64,000 nucleotides of DNA from Flagellimonas oceani (GCF_011068285.1 NZ_CP049616.1:4174001-4238000), one strand, 5' to 3'. Positions 10,020 to 19,139 are shown, counted from the first letter of the stretch. Made by a program: numbers and translations. The notes: generated by a model not told the origin, from the letters alone.

Positions 10020-10145
10020 TGTCATTCTGAAGTGTGTCGGAGTTTGACACGAAATCTTAGGCTACTTGGGATTTCTCGTCGCTTCACTCTGTCGAAATGA
10101 CCACCGGCGTGTATCGGTCATTTCGAACGGATGTGAGAAATCCAA
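10020..10145. repeat. Dispersed TCGAAATGA-type repeat, copy downstream of the serine hydrolase
   Basis: A diverged copy of the window's repeat family: TCTGTCGAAATGACC near 10088-10102 faces GGTCATTTCGAACGG near 10116-10130, and TGAGAAATCC follows. The same GTCATTTCGAACG and GAGAAATC words occur in the copy at 8591-8630. The 9900-10147 gap holds nothing else recognisable. Confidence 0.65.
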
Positions 10146-10147
10146 TC

Positions 10148-13100
10148 CTATGCTGAAACATTTTGCTCTTGTGGCATAAAAGGCTCCAAAACCTTCAACG
10201 CCTTGTCCACACTTGTGATTCTGTCAAACGTCAACAGTAACCGTAAACCTGTTCGGGTCTGTTTTTCCTTAAGCTTGGCCTGTTGGGGATGGCTCTGTAC
10301 ATATTGCAGCACTTGGGTGAACACGGGACTTTGGTAAAAACTGGATTGCTGGTCCGCAATAAAGTAACCGATAAACTTGCCCTTCTTCATGATCACCTTT
10401 TCCAAACCAATATGCGTGGCAATCCATTTAACACGGACGGAATTCATCAAATCCACTACAGGCTCGGGCAACTCGCCAAAACGGTCCACCAATTGCGCTT
10501 CAAATTTCTGTAGGCCTTCCTCGTCCTCCACATCGTTCAATTGAGTGTAGAGGTTTAAGCGTTCTGTAATATTGTTGATGTAATCATCTGGGAAGAGCAG
10601 TTCAAAATCCGTGTCCAACTGCATCTCTTTCACATATACTTTTTCCTTATCGCCCTCAACTTCATCATACAGTTCCTTGAACTCGTTTTCCTTGAGTTCC
10701 TCTATGGCTTCGGACAGTATTTTTTGATAGGTCTCAAATCCAATCTCGTTGATAAATCCACTCTGCTCTCCTCCCAACAAGTCACCGGCACCACGAATTT
10801 CCAAATCCTTCATCGCAATATTGAAACCACTGCCCAGCTCGGTGAATTGTTCCAAAGCTTCGATACGTTTTCGGGCCTCGGTGGTCATCACTTCATAAGG
10901 TGGCGTGATAAAATAACAGAACGCTTTTTTGTTGCTTCGGCCTACTCGCCCGCGCATTTGGTGCAAGTCGCTCAATCCAAAATTGTTGGCGTTGTGAATG
11001 AAAATGGTGTTGGCGTTGGTCACATCCAAACCACTTTCAATGATGGTGGTCGAAACCAAAACATCAAACTCACCGTTCATAAAAGAAAGCATCAAGGTTT
11101 CCAGTTTTTTGCCCTCCATTTGTCCGTGTCCAATCCCAATTTTGGCATCGGGCACCAAGCGTTGGAGCATTCCGGCCACCTCTTTGATGTTTTCAATGCG
11201 ATTATGGATGAAGAACACCTGTCCGCCCCGTTGGATTTCGTAGGATACGGCATCACGGATAATATCCTCGTTCAATCGAATCACATGGCTTTCGATGGGG
11301 TAGCGGTTCGGTGGAGGGGTATTGATGACAGAGAGATCACGAGCGGCCATCAAACTGAACTGTAACGTCCTTGGAATCGGTGTGGCGGTCAGCGTGAGCA
11401 CATCCACGTTTTCTTTGATGGAACGCAGTTTTTCTTTTACGGAAACCCCGAATTTCTGTTCCTCGTCCACAATGAGCAAGCCCAAATCCTTGAACTTTAC
11501 ATTCTTGTTGACCAACTGGTGTGTTCCAATAATGATATCCACTTTGCCACTTTCCAGATTTTCTAGGGTCTCCCTTTTCTCCTTCGCTGTTCTAAATCGG
11601 TTGAGGTAATCCACGGTTACGGGCATTTCCTTCAATCGTTCGGAAAATGTTCTATGATGCTGAAAAGCCAAAATCGTTGTGGGAACCAAAATAGCCACCT
11701 GTTTGCCGTTGTCCACGGCTTTAAACGCAGCCCGTATCGCGACTTCCGTTTTCCCAAAACCAACATCCCCACAAATCAAGCGGTCCATCGGGCGTTCGCT
11801 CTCCATATCCTTCTTGACGTCCTGGGTACTTTTTTCTTGATCCGGCGTGTCTTCGTACAAGAAAGAAGCTTCGAGCTCGTGTTGTAAATAGCTGTCCGGC
11901 GCGTATTGAAATCCTTTTTCCAATCGCCGTTTGGCATAGACTTTTATCAGATCGAAGGCAATCTTTTTGACCCTGGCCTTGGTCTTTTGCTTGAGTTTTT
12001 TCCAAGCCGCCGAACCCAGTTTGTATATTTTGGGAGGCGCCCCGTCCTTACCATTGTATTTCGATATTTTATGAAGCGAATGGATGCTGACGTAGAGAAT
12101 ATCACGGTCGCCATAAATCAGTTTGATGGCTTCCTGCTTTTTGCCCTCCACATCAATTTTTTGCAACCCACCAAACTTGCCGATACCGTGATCAATGTGG
12201 GTCACATAATCGCCAATTTCCAGCTTGTTGAGTTCCTTCAGCGTGATGGCCTGCTTTTTGGCGTAGCCATTCTTCAGATGGAATTTGTGGTAACGCTCAA
12301 AAATTTGATGATCGGTATAGCAGACCAGTTTAAGGTCATCGTCAACAAAACCTTGGTACAAGGGAAAAATGATGGTCTGGTAGTGCACCGTTTCGTCCAC
12401 TTCATTAAAAATGTCGTGAAAACGCTTGGCCTGTTGCTCGGTGGAACAGAAAATATAATTGCTGTAACCTGCATCCCGATTGTCATTGAGATTTTCAATA
12501 AGCAGGTCAAATTTTTTGTTGAAAGCTGGCTGGGGTTTGGTGTTGAATTGGATGATGTCACTTCGACTTCCTGCCCGTTCGGCAGGCGGGCGCTCAGTGA
12601 CCATTTCTCCTGTATTTTGGTGGCTGAGCGGAGTCGAAGTACCAATCTCAAAACATAAATAATCCTTCAACTGCTCTTTCAACAAAGCTGAATCCAGAAA
12701 GAGTTCCTTGGGTTTCGCGTGTTTGATCTCTTGACTCAACTTGGCAAAACTCTCCTCAGCTTTTTCAAAAAAGGAATCAATCCGGTCGTAGATCAGCGCA
12801 GGGTTTTTTGCAAAGACCACGGTATTGGCCGAAATATATTTTAAGAAGCTTTCCCGTGTTTCCTCGGTAAACTTGTTTTCCACATTGGGTATGATGGTAA
12901 TTTTCTTCACTTTGTCGGTGGAAAGCTGGGTTTCCACATCAAAAGTTCGAATGCTGTCCACTTCATCCCCAAAGAACTCGATACGATAAGGTTCATCGTG
13001 AGAGAAGGAAAAGACATCCACAATACCCCCACGAACAGAAAACTCCCCAGGTTCGGTCACAAAATCCACCCGTTTAAACTGGTATTCAAACAGCACTTCG

Positions 13101-13591
13101 TTTAAAAAATCCAACGAGATTTCATCGCCCAACTTTATTTTTTGGGTGTTTTTGTCCAGTTCCTTTCTGGTCACCACTTTCTCAAAAAGTGCATCGGGAT
13201 ACGTAACGATTATCGCCGGTTTCTTTCTGGAATTGATACGGTTCAATACCTCTGCACGCAGAAGTACGTTGGCATTGTCCGTTTCTTCAATTTGATACGG
13301 TCTTCGGTAGCTTCCGGGATAAAAAAGGACATCTTTTTCTCCAATCAACTGCTCCAAATCATTCAAAAGATAAGCAGCTTCTTCCTTGTCGTTCAAAATC
13401 AACAAGAATGGTGATTCGGCAGACTTGAAAGCTTCTGAAATCACAAAGGAAAGTGAAGAGCCCACAAGTCCTTTGATGCTTATTTTTTGACTGGCACCTC
13501 GAGCGGAGGCGAGAGGTTGGGCAATAGTATCCCTCAGTTTCCCAAGTTGGGGAGACTGTTCAAAAAGTTGTGAAATCGGGGTTTTGGTCAA
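10148..13591 (-). CDS. mfd: Transcription-repair coupling factor Mfd
   Basis: A 1147-residue translocase that removes stalled RNA polymerase from DNA lesions and recruits UvrA. Visible in order: the UvrB-like N-terminal module, the CarD-like polymerase-binding domain (LEIGDYVTHIDHGIGKFGG), the SF2 helicase with Walker A (GDVGFGKTEVAI) and DEEQ box, motif VI with HQMRGRVGRS, and the C-terminal TRCF domain. Residues 318-344 are not normal Mfd sequence: they are encoded by an 81-bp copy of the dispersed repeat, inserted in frame between the UvrB-like and CarD-like parts. All helicase motifs are intact, so the protein is probably functional. Confidence 0.97.
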   Translation of the reverse strand: MTKTPISQLFEQSPQLGKLRDTIAQPLASARGASQKISIKGLVGSSLSFVISEAFKSAESPFLLILNDKEEAAYLLNDLEQLIGEKDVLFYPGSYRRPYQIEETDNANVLLRAEVLNRINSRKKPAIIVTYPDALFEKVVTRKELDKNTQKIKLGDEISLDFLNEVLFEYQFKRVDFVTEPGEFSVRGGIVDVFSFSHDEPYRIEFFGDEVDSIRTFDVETQLSTDKVKKITIIPNVENKFTEETRESFLKYISANTVVFAKNPALIYDRIDSFFEKAEESFAKLSQEIKHAKPKELFLDSALLKEQLKDYLCFEIGTSTPLSHQNTGEMVTERPPAERAGSRSDIIQFNTKPQPAFNKKFDLLIENLNDNRDAGYSNYIFCSTEQQAKRFHDIFNEVDETVHYQTIIFPLYQGFVDDDLKLVCYTDHQIFERYHKFHLKNGYAKKQAITLKELNKLEIGDYVTHIDHGIGKFGGLQKIDVEGKKQEAIKLIYGDRDILYVSIHSLHKISKYNGKDGAPPKIYKLGSAAWKKLKQKTKARVKKIAFDLIKVYAKRRLEKGFQYAPDSYLQHELEASFLYEDTPDQEKSTQDVKKDMESERPMDRLICGDVGFGKTEVAIRAAFKAVDNGKQVAILVPTTILAFQHHRTFSERLKEMPVTVDYLNRFRTAKEKRETLENLESGKVDIIIGTHQLVNKNVKFKDLGLLIVDEEQKFGVSVKEKLRSIKENVDVLTLTATPIPRTLQFSLMAARDLSVINTPPPNRYPIESHVIRLNEDIIRDAVSYEIQRGGQVFFIHNRIENIKEVAGMLQRLVPDAKIGIGHGQMEGKKLETLMLSFMNGEFDVLVSTTIIESGLDVTNANTIFIHNANNFGLSDLHQMRGRVGRSNKKAFCYFITPPYEVMTTEARKRIEALEQFTELGSGFNIAMKDLEIRGAGDLLGGEQSGFINEIGFETYQKILSEAIEELKENEFKELYDEVEGDKEKVYVKEMQLDTDFELLFPDDYINNITERLNLYTQLNDVEDEEGLQKFEAQLVDRFGELPEPVVDLMNSVRVKWIATHIGLEKVIMKKGKFIGYFIADQQSSFYQSPVFTQVLQYVQSHPQQAKLKEKQTRTGLRLLLTFDRITSVDKALKVLEPFMPQEQNVSA
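12560..12640. repeat. Dispersed repeat inserted in frame inside mfd
   Basis: Exactly 81 bp, bounded by the 9-bp inverted repeat ACTTCGACT/AGTCGAAGT (12560-12568 and 12632-12640). Inside are CGCTCAGTGACCA facing TGGTGGCTGAGCG and a CCTGCC/GGCAGG hairpin. It supplies codons 318-344 of mfd without a stop. The words TGAGCGGAGTCGAAG and CGCTCAGTGACC are shared with copies at 13711-13805 and 18053-18119. Confidence 0.8.
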
Positions 13592-13710
13592 TCCAAAAAA
13601 CTTTGCGGCAAAGATAAACCCCAGAAGCTTTTAGTGAAAATGTTTTTTTAGGTTTGTTTTGATAAGGTTGAACTTGTTTCAGCGTCTCACTCAGATGCGA
13701 TTCCGTGTTA

Positions 13711-13805
13711 TGCTTCGACTCATTTCGACTTCGCTCAATGACCAGGACTCAGCATCCGCACGGAATGACAATTGGCTAAAGGTCCCTGAGCGGAGTCGAA
13801 GGGAC
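13711..13805. repeat. Dispersed repeat between pdeM and mfd
   Basis: Bases 13714-13745 are identical over 32 bp to 18053-18084 inside the ligase gene. A second half (CTGAGCGGAGTCGAAG, about 13786-13801) sits in a GTCCC/GGGAC hairpin and matches the right end of the mfd copy. The 13592-13815 gap holds nothing else recognisable. Confidence 0.8.
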
Positions 13806-13815
13806 ATTATGGGTT

Positions 13816-14448
13816 CTAAACCTTAATAATACTATCCTCAACAATGGTAAAAACTTCATCCGAATCCTCAGGGTCAAGGGAATGGGTGCCCGTGAATTGA
13901 CCGAAGGCGGGAAGAATCATTTGATTTTTTGACTTAAAAAAACAGGGCAATTTGATGCGTTCCCTACCAAAACCTTTGAGTTTAATGGAAGGATGAATAT
14001 GACCGCAAAACGTAAAATAGCCCTCACGTTCTTCGGGATGATGGGTCAATAAAAAAGAGTCAATAATCAACTCTGGAAATATCGAAATTTTTAGTTTTTC
14101 AAACTTTTCGGGGGCAATTATGTCGTGGTTGCCTGCCACCAAAAGGATTTCAGAAGGTGTTTTGCCTACCCAATTCTCAAACAATTCCCATTCTTTATTG
14201 AGGGATGAATGAAACAAATCGCCCAAAAAACAGATTTGAAAAGGCTGAAAATCCGAAACGATTTTATCCAAAAGCAGAAAGTTTTTGTGAATGGCCTTTC
14301 GAGGTACGGCGGCACCAAATTTTCTGAAATGGGATACCTTGCCCAAGTGTACATCACTGATCAGCAAGAGTGATTTTTCCTCCCAAAATAATCCACCCAA
14401 AGGGTGGAGAAAAAATAATTTATTTTCAATTTCAACTTTATGGGTCAT
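13816..14448 (-). CDS. pdeM: Ligase-associated DNA damage response phosphoesterase PdeM
   Basis: A 210-residue calcineurin-like metallophosphoesterase. The metal-binding blocks are visible in order: SDVHLGK (about 31-37), GDLFHS, AGNHD and CGHIHPS. It belongs to the PdeM type found with an Lhr-like helicase, an MBL exonuclease and an ATP-dependent ligase, and all three lie upstream here in the same orientation. The set is thought to process damaged DNA ends before ligation; the exact substrate is not established. A lipoprotein gene ends 3 bp upstream and separates it from the helicase gene. Confidence 0.93.
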   Translation of the reverse strand: MTHKVEIENKLFFLHPLGGLFWEEKSLLLISDVHLGKVSHFRKFGAAVPRKAIHKNFLLLDKIVSDFQPFQICFLGDLFHSSLNKEWELFENWVGKTPSEILLVAGNHDIIAPEKFEKLKISIFPELIIDSFLLTHHPEEREGYFTFCGHIHPSIKLKGFGRERIKLPCFFKSKNQMILPAFGQFTGTHSLDPEDSDEVFTIVEDSIIKV

Positions 14449-14451
14449 ATG

Positions 14452-14955
14452 TTACTGTAAAAAAGGGTCTGGGTATAGAGGTTGACATCCATTATTGCTG
14501 TTAAAATTATTGGGATACTCTGTTACAACGCATAAATATCCTTGGCGTAGAAATACATCTTCACTTTCAATGACAATTTTGTACCTGTAACTGCCTTGCG
14601 CAATTTCTTCAGTTGGAAAAACATTTCCTGCAGAATCATATCCTTTTGTAGTAAATATAAGTTGGTCGGAAGAGTTATAGATTTCAACTGTATTGTTCGG
14701 GTACAAATACAAGTTTTCAATGACCCAAAAATCATTAATTCCGTCCCCGTTGGGAGTTAATACGTTGGATACATAAATATCAACAAGTTCCCCATTTTCC
14801 TGTAATGGCAAATTGTTGACATTGTCATCAATTTCTTCAGTACAGCATTTGAATGAGTTACGGGCAGAAATGGAACCATCGGAGCTACAATTGGTAAGAC
14901 AGAAAAAAAGGATGGTAATTAGCCAAATGTTCGATTTTAATTGTTGTAAGGACAT
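14452..14955 (-). CDS. Lipoprotein with gliding-motility-type (T9SS type B-like) C-terminal domain
   Basis: A 167-residue protein with a lipoprotein signal (lipobox LTNC, Cys about residue 23) and a C-terminal half resembling the CHU_C/gliding-motility-associated domain: VLTPNGDGINDFWVIENL, then NNTVEIYNSSDQLIF and GSYRYKIVIES. Almost no passenger domain lies between signal and C-terminal domain, so it is much smaller than usual carriers of this domain. It sits inside the ligase-associated repair operon (30 bp after the helicase start codon region, 3 bp before pdeM), which is functionally odd. Cell-surface location is inferred. Confidence 0.75.
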   Translation of the reverse strand: MSLQQLKSNIWLITILFFCLTNCSSDGSISARNSFKCCTEEIDDNVNNLPLQENGELVDIYVSNVLTPNGDGINDFWVIENLYLYPNNTVEIYNSSDQLIFTTKGYDSAGNVFPTEEIAQGSYRYKIVIESEDVFLRQGYLCVVTEYPNNFNSNNGCQPLYPDPFLQ

Positions 14956-14985
14956 TGATGTCTGAAATTTTAGGAAAGTTAGTTA

Positions 14986-17451
14986 TTATTTTCGGGTCAG
15001 TTTTTCCATCATCCGTTGGATGCGGTCCGCCAATTTTTCGTTGGATAGTTTTTCCCGCAACCTATCCGTAATAATTGGGAAAGATAGGGGCGTGGGTTGG
15101 GTACATTGTTTCCAAACAATTTCTTGTTGTGCGATTCGCTCCAAGGCCAAACGTAAACGGCCTTCTTCCAGTTGATGCTCAAAAGTTTCGGTATAAGCTT
15201 GCTGATAGAGCAGATTATCATCTTCAAAATCACGGAACACATCAAACAGCAATTCCGAACTGCTTTGCAGATGCTTCATTTTGACTCCTTTCTCGGGATA
15301 GCCCGTGAAAACCATTCCACTGATGACGGCAATATCACGGAATTTTCTGCGCGCCATTTCGTTGGAGTTCAAACTTTTTTGAAGGTCGGACAACATATAC
15401 TCCGGGGTAAAAAGGTTGTTGTCCAAAATTTCCTGAATGTTGATTTCCCTGTCCGATAGCAACTCAAACCCATAATCGTTAAATGCGAGGGAGCAGGTTA
15501 TCGGCGTCAACAAACTGATGCGATAGGCCAAGAGACTGCTCATCCCTTCGTGAATGGCCCTGCCTTCAAAAGGGTAAAACATATGGTGGTAGCCATCCCG
15601 GGTCTTAAAGGTTTCTATCAAAAATTGATGTGGCTGTGGCACAATGCTTTCTTCCCGCTGTTTGGCAAACATCGGCTGCAATGCTTGTATTTCTTCTGAC
15701 TGTTCCGAAAACTCCAACTCGGCGGTATACAATTCCTGCCGCAACAGTTCGGACATCTTTGCAGAAAAACTCAAACGTCCTCCCATCCAGCTGGGCACTT
15801 TGTTGGTTCTCTTTTTGGAATTTCGAACGTGTGCAGCCATCCCTTTGATCCTAATAAATTCCAGATTACGTCCGGCAAAAGTGAAAACATCGCCGGGACT
15901 CAATTTGGAAATAAAATATTCCTCGATACTGCCAATGTATCCTCCTTTTTGATAGCGAACGGAGATGGTGGCATCGCCCACAATGGTCCCAATCTGAAAC
16001 CGATGTCGCATAGCAACCGCCCTGCTGTTCACTTTGAATTTGCCATCTGCTTCAACCTCCACCTTTTTATACTCGTCGTAGCTCTTCAAACTTTGACTTC
16101 CCATCACCAAAAAATTCAAAAGCCATTGCCATTGTTCTTCGGTCAAGGTCTGGTAACAGAATGTTTGTTTAATTTCTGGATAGATTTCATCCGGATAAAA
16201 CCCATCGGAAACCGCCAAAGTGGTCAAATATTGAATAAGGACATCAAAGCTGTTGAGGTATGGTATGCGGTCTTCCACGGCGCTGTTCAATACCGCTTTT
16301 TGCATGGCCGAAGCCTCAACCAATTCGATGGCGTGGGTGGGTAAAAAATGAATCACACTTTCTTTGCCCGGTCGGTGACCGCTACGTCCGGCACGTTGTA
16401 AAAAACGAGCTACGCCTTTGGGACCGCCAATTTGGATCACGGTTTCCACAGGCGCAAAATCCACTCCCAAGTCCAGGCTCGATGTGCAGACCACTGCTTT
16501 TAGACTTTCATTTCGGATGGCCTGCTCCACCCAAAGTCGGGTTTCTTTGTTGATACTGCCATGGTGCATCGCCATTTCACCGGCAAACTCAGGGTATTTT
16601 TCCAAGATTTTCTGAAACCAGATTTCACATTGGCTACGGGTGTTGGTAAAAAGCAAGGTGGTTTTGCTATTATTGATGATGGGCACCACTTGGTCCAAAA
16701 GATGCAATCCCAAATGTCCGCGCCAGGGAAAGGTTTCCATTTCCTTAGGAATGATACTTTTCACCGTGATTTTTTTATTGAGGTTGGCCTTGACCAAAAC
16801 CGAATTTTCCAATTCTGGCGATGTTGGTCCCAACAGGACTTCGCGAGCTTGTTCCAGATTCCCGATGGTGGCCGATATGCCCCAAATGCGTAGTTCCTTG
16901 CAGATTGTTTTTAATCGAGACAGGCCCAACTCCATTTGAACGCCGCGCTTGGTGCCCAAAAGTTCGTGCCATTCGTCCACAACAACGGCGGAACAGTCTT
17001 TGAAGGTTTTTTCGTAGCCTTTGGATGACAGCAATAACTGTAAGCTTTCAGGAGTTGTGATCAATAGGTCGGGCATATGGGTTCGCATTTTTGCCCGTTC
17101 TTTTGCCGAAGTGTCCCCTGTTCGAATGCCAACGGTCATTTGTGTTTCCAAATCTTGGGTAATGCGCTCTGCTGATTGTTTGATTTCCTGTGAAAGTGCT
17201 CGCAATGGCGTGATCCAGATGGCTTTTAATCCTTTTTTGTGCTTGGTCTTGTAATCAGGATTGTTTTTGATATAATTGAGGACTATTGGGAACCACAAAG
17301 CATAGGTTTTTCCACTACCCGTAGGGGCATTCAAAAGGCCGTGCTTACCATCCAAAAAAGCTTGCCACGTATCTTTTTGAAAAGGGAATGGCTTCCAATC
17401 TTGTTTTTGGAACCAATTTTCGGCGATATGGAAAAGGTCCTCTTGATTCAT
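14986..17451 (-). CDS. Ligase-associated DEXH-box helicase (Lhr-like)
   Basis: An 821-residue SF2 helicase of the ligase-associated DNA damage response type, related to the Lhr core. Walker A is APTGSGKTYALW (about 40-51), the DEXH box is DEWH, motif III is SATIG, and motif VI is QRAGRSGHRPG; a WH and Lhr-type C-terminal region follow. It probably unwinds or translocates on damaged DNA for the partner nuclease and ligase. Its ATG overlaps the end of the ligase gene by 4 bp, indicating translational coupling. Confidence 0.95.
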   Translation of the reverse strand: MNQEDLFHIAENWFQKQDWKPFPFQKDTWQAFLDGKHGLLNAPTGSGKTYALWFPIVLNYIKNNPDYKTKHKKGLKAIWITPLRALSQEIKQSAERITQDLETQMTVGIRTGDTSAKERAKMRTHMPDLLITTPESLQLLLSSKGYEKTFKDCSAVVVDEWHELLGTKRGVQMELGLSRLKTICKELRIWGISATIGNLEQAREVLLGPTSPELENSVLVKANLNKKITVKSIIPKEMETFPWRGHLGLHLLDQVVPIINNSKTTLLFTNTRSQCEIWFQKILEKYPEFAGEMAMHHGSINKETRLWVEQAIRNESLKAVVCTSSLDLGVDFAPVETVIQIGGPKGVARFLQRAGRSGHRPGKESVIHFLPTHAIELVEASAMQKAVLNSAVEDRIPYLNSFDVLIQYLTTLAVSDGFYPDEIYPEIKQTFCYQTLTEEQWQWLLNFLVMGSQSLKSYDEYKKVEVEADGKFKVNSRAVAMRHRFQIGTIVGDATISVRYQKGGYIGSIEEYFISKLSPGDVFTFAGRNLEFIRIKGMAAHVRNSKKRTNKVPSWMGGRLSFSAKMSELLRQELYTAELEFSEQSEEIQALQPMFAKQREESIVPQPHQFLIETFKTRDGYHHMFYPFEGRAIHEGMSSLLAYRISLLTPITCSLAFNDYGFELLSDREINIQEILDNNLFTPEYMLSDLQKSLNSNEMARRKFRDIAVISGMVFTGYPEKGVKMKHLQSSSELLFDVFRDFEDDNLLYQQAYTETFEHQLEEGRLRLALERIAQQEIVWKQCTQPTPLSFPIITDRLREKLSNEKLADRIQRMMEKLTRK

Positions 17452-19139
17452 TTTTTATGAGATCCCTTCGCTTTGCTCGGGATCAGTGCTTTTAAATCAT
17501 CCAATGAATTGGCCTCATCGATTTTTTTGTCCTTCCGCCATTTTAAAATTCTTGGAAAACGGGTGGCAACACCGCTCTTATGTCGCTTGGAAGGAGCAAT
17601 CCCTTCAAAAGCGATTTCAAACACATACTGCGGAGTAACACTTCGAACGGGGCCAAAACGCTCCAACGTATTCTTCTTGATCCACGCATCCACTTGCCGA
17701 AACTCTTTGTCCGTTAAGCCCGAATAGGCCTTGGCAAAGGTGACCAGTTCTTTTTCACCTTCTTCGTTTTTATCCCACAGCGCAAAGGTGTAGTCGGTAA
17801 AGAGGTTGCTTCGCCGGCCATGACCCCGCATAGCGTAGGTGAGCACGGCATCAATGGTGAGCGGGTCGACCTTCCATTTCCACCAGCCCCCTTTTTTTCG
17901 TCCCACTTGGTAGGTGGAGTCATTGCGTTTGAGCACTAGGCCCTCACTATGTTTTTCTCTGGACAATTTCCTTTCTTTTGCCACTTCTTCCCAAGAATTG
18001 AATTGCATCCGTTCGGATAGGAGTATGGGTAATTCATTATAAGGGGTTCTGTTTCGACTCATTTCGACTTCGCTCAATGACCAGCGCTCAGTGACCTGTT
18101 TATTGAGCGTAGTCGAAATCATAGATTCTAAAATTTTTCTTCGCTCCAGATAAGTTTTGTTTCTGATGTCCTTCCCCTTCCATTCCAAAATATCATAGAC
18201 TTTCAACTTGACAGGGATTTTTTCCAACAATGATTTTGAAACGTTTTTGCGGCCTATTCGGGTCTGAAGGTCTTTAAAAGTGCCGATTTCTCCTTTGGGA
18301 TAGGGGAGCAGTTCACCATCCAACACTGTTCCATTAGGGATAACGCCAACAAAAGCTTCAAATTCTGGATATTTATCGGTGACGAGTTCTTCACCCCGAC
18401 TCCAGACAAAGATTTCATCATTTCGAAGAATGGTTTGAGATCGAATGCCGTCCCATTTGTGCTCTGCGGACCATTGGGTTACCTCACCCAAATCTGTAAC
18501 GTCGTCTTCAACGGCATATGCTAAAAAGAAGGGATAGGGTTTGGAGAGGTAATCGCTCTCTTTCTCCTGCAAAACTAAGTCGTGGAAACTGATGCGGTTC
18601 GGGTCCCAATTGCCCATTAGTTTATAAGCGAGAATGTCCTCTTCAATACCCGTGGCTTTGGATAGTGCACGGGTCATCAATTTTTGACTCACCCCGATTC
18701 TAAAACTGCCTGTGATCAATTTATTAAAGACAAAACGCTCGTAATAATCGAGTTCGGACCAATATTGAAAAAGGTATTCCTTTTTTTCTGCTTCCGTTTT
18801 TTGTTTCAAGGCTATCATCTCCTGTAAAAAGGTGGTCAATGATTTTTTTGAGCCTTTTTCTGTTGAGGGAACCACCAAAGCAATGGTCTCGGCCAAATCT
18901 CCAACGATATGATAGCTCTCTTCGAACAGCCACAATGGAATATGGGATAGTTCAGCTGCCCAAGTACGCAGCAAAGTTGTGTTCACGGGACGCGGAGGTC
19001 TTCTGTGGGATAGTATGGCGATGGTCCAAACCTTGTCTTGGTCGCTCGCTTCTTTAAAGTATTGGGAGAGTGCCTCCACCTTTACATTGGTTTTATTGGT
19101 GCCATCCAATGTTTTTATGAGTTGGGCAAACTGTTTCAT
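17448..19139 (-). CDS. ATP-dependent DNA ligase, ligase-associated repair type
   Basis: A 563-residue ligase. It has an N-terminal helical DNA-binding domain, an adenylation domain with catalytic Lys228 in HKWDGIR, motif IIIa KLKVYDILEWKG, motif IV EGLVLKR and motif V WWKWK, then an OB fold. Residues 341 to about 363, between motifs IIIa and IV, come from an inserted dispersed repeat and have no counterpart in typical relatives. The 3' end (17461-17484) is a GATCCC/GGGATC hairpin also recalling the repeats. It overlaps the exonuclease gene upstream and the helicase gene downstream by 4 bp each, so the core genes are coupled. Confidence 0.95.
   Translation of the reverse strand: MKQFAQLIKTLDGTNKTNVKVEALSQYFKEASDQDKVWTIAILSHRRPPRPVNTTLLRTWAAELSHIPLWLFEESYHIVGDLAETIALVVPSTEKGSKKSLTTFLQEMIALKQKTEAEKKEYLFQYWSELDYYERFVFNKLITGSFRIGVSQKLMTRALSKATGIEEDILAYKLMGNWDPNRISFHDLVLQEKESDYLSKPYPFFLAYAVEDDVTDLGEVTQWSAEHKWDGIRSQTILRNDEIFVWSRGEELVTDKYPEFEAFVGVIPNGTVLDGELLPYPKGEIGTFKDLQTRIGRKNVSKSLLEKIPVKLKVYDILEWKGKDIRNKTYLERRKILESMISTTLNKQVTERWSLSEVEMSRNRTPYNELPILLSERMQFNSWEEVAKERKLSREKHSEGLVLKRNDSTYQVGRKKGGWWKWKVDPLTIDAVLTYAMRGHGRRSNLFTDYTFALWDKNEEGEKELVTFAKAYSGLTDKEFRQVDAWIKKNTLERFGPVRSVTPQYVFEIAFEGIAPSKRHKSGVATRFPRILKWRKDKKIDEANSLDDLKALIPSKAKGSHKK
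17461..17484. repeat. GATCCC/GGGATC hairpin at the 3' end of the ligase gene
   Basis: A 24-bp inverted repeat (6-bp arms, loop TTCGCTTTGCTC) encoding LIPSKAKG near the ligase C-terminus. The loop resembles the AGCGAAG words of the dispersed repeats, so it may be a further fragment of that family. Confidence 0.4.
18053..18119. repeat. Dispersed repeat inserted in frame inside the ATP-dependent ligase gene
   Basis: The arms 18061-18078 and 18102-18119 pair at 17 of 18 positions (ATTTCGACTTCGCTCAAT facing ATTGAGCGTAGTCGAAAT). Bases 18053-18084 match 13714-13745 exactly. The insert is read in the ligase frame as residues 341 to about 363 without a stop, and its GTCACTGAGCGC word is translated VTER, the same frame as in mfd. 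Confidence 0.82.

Noticed and set aside
8555..10145. Serine hydrolase gene as cargo of a composite transposon
   Set aside because: The flanking repeats are diverged and short, with no transposase or target duplication visible; kept only as a remark.
12274..12651. Repeat in mfd as a sign that mfd is a pseudogene
   Set aside because: The insert is a multiple of three with no stop, and all downstream helicase motifs are intact.
11906..12658. 250-codon plus-strand frame
   Set aside because: Lies wholly antisense within mfd, whose protein matches its family on both sides; composition is not protein-like and there is no family match.
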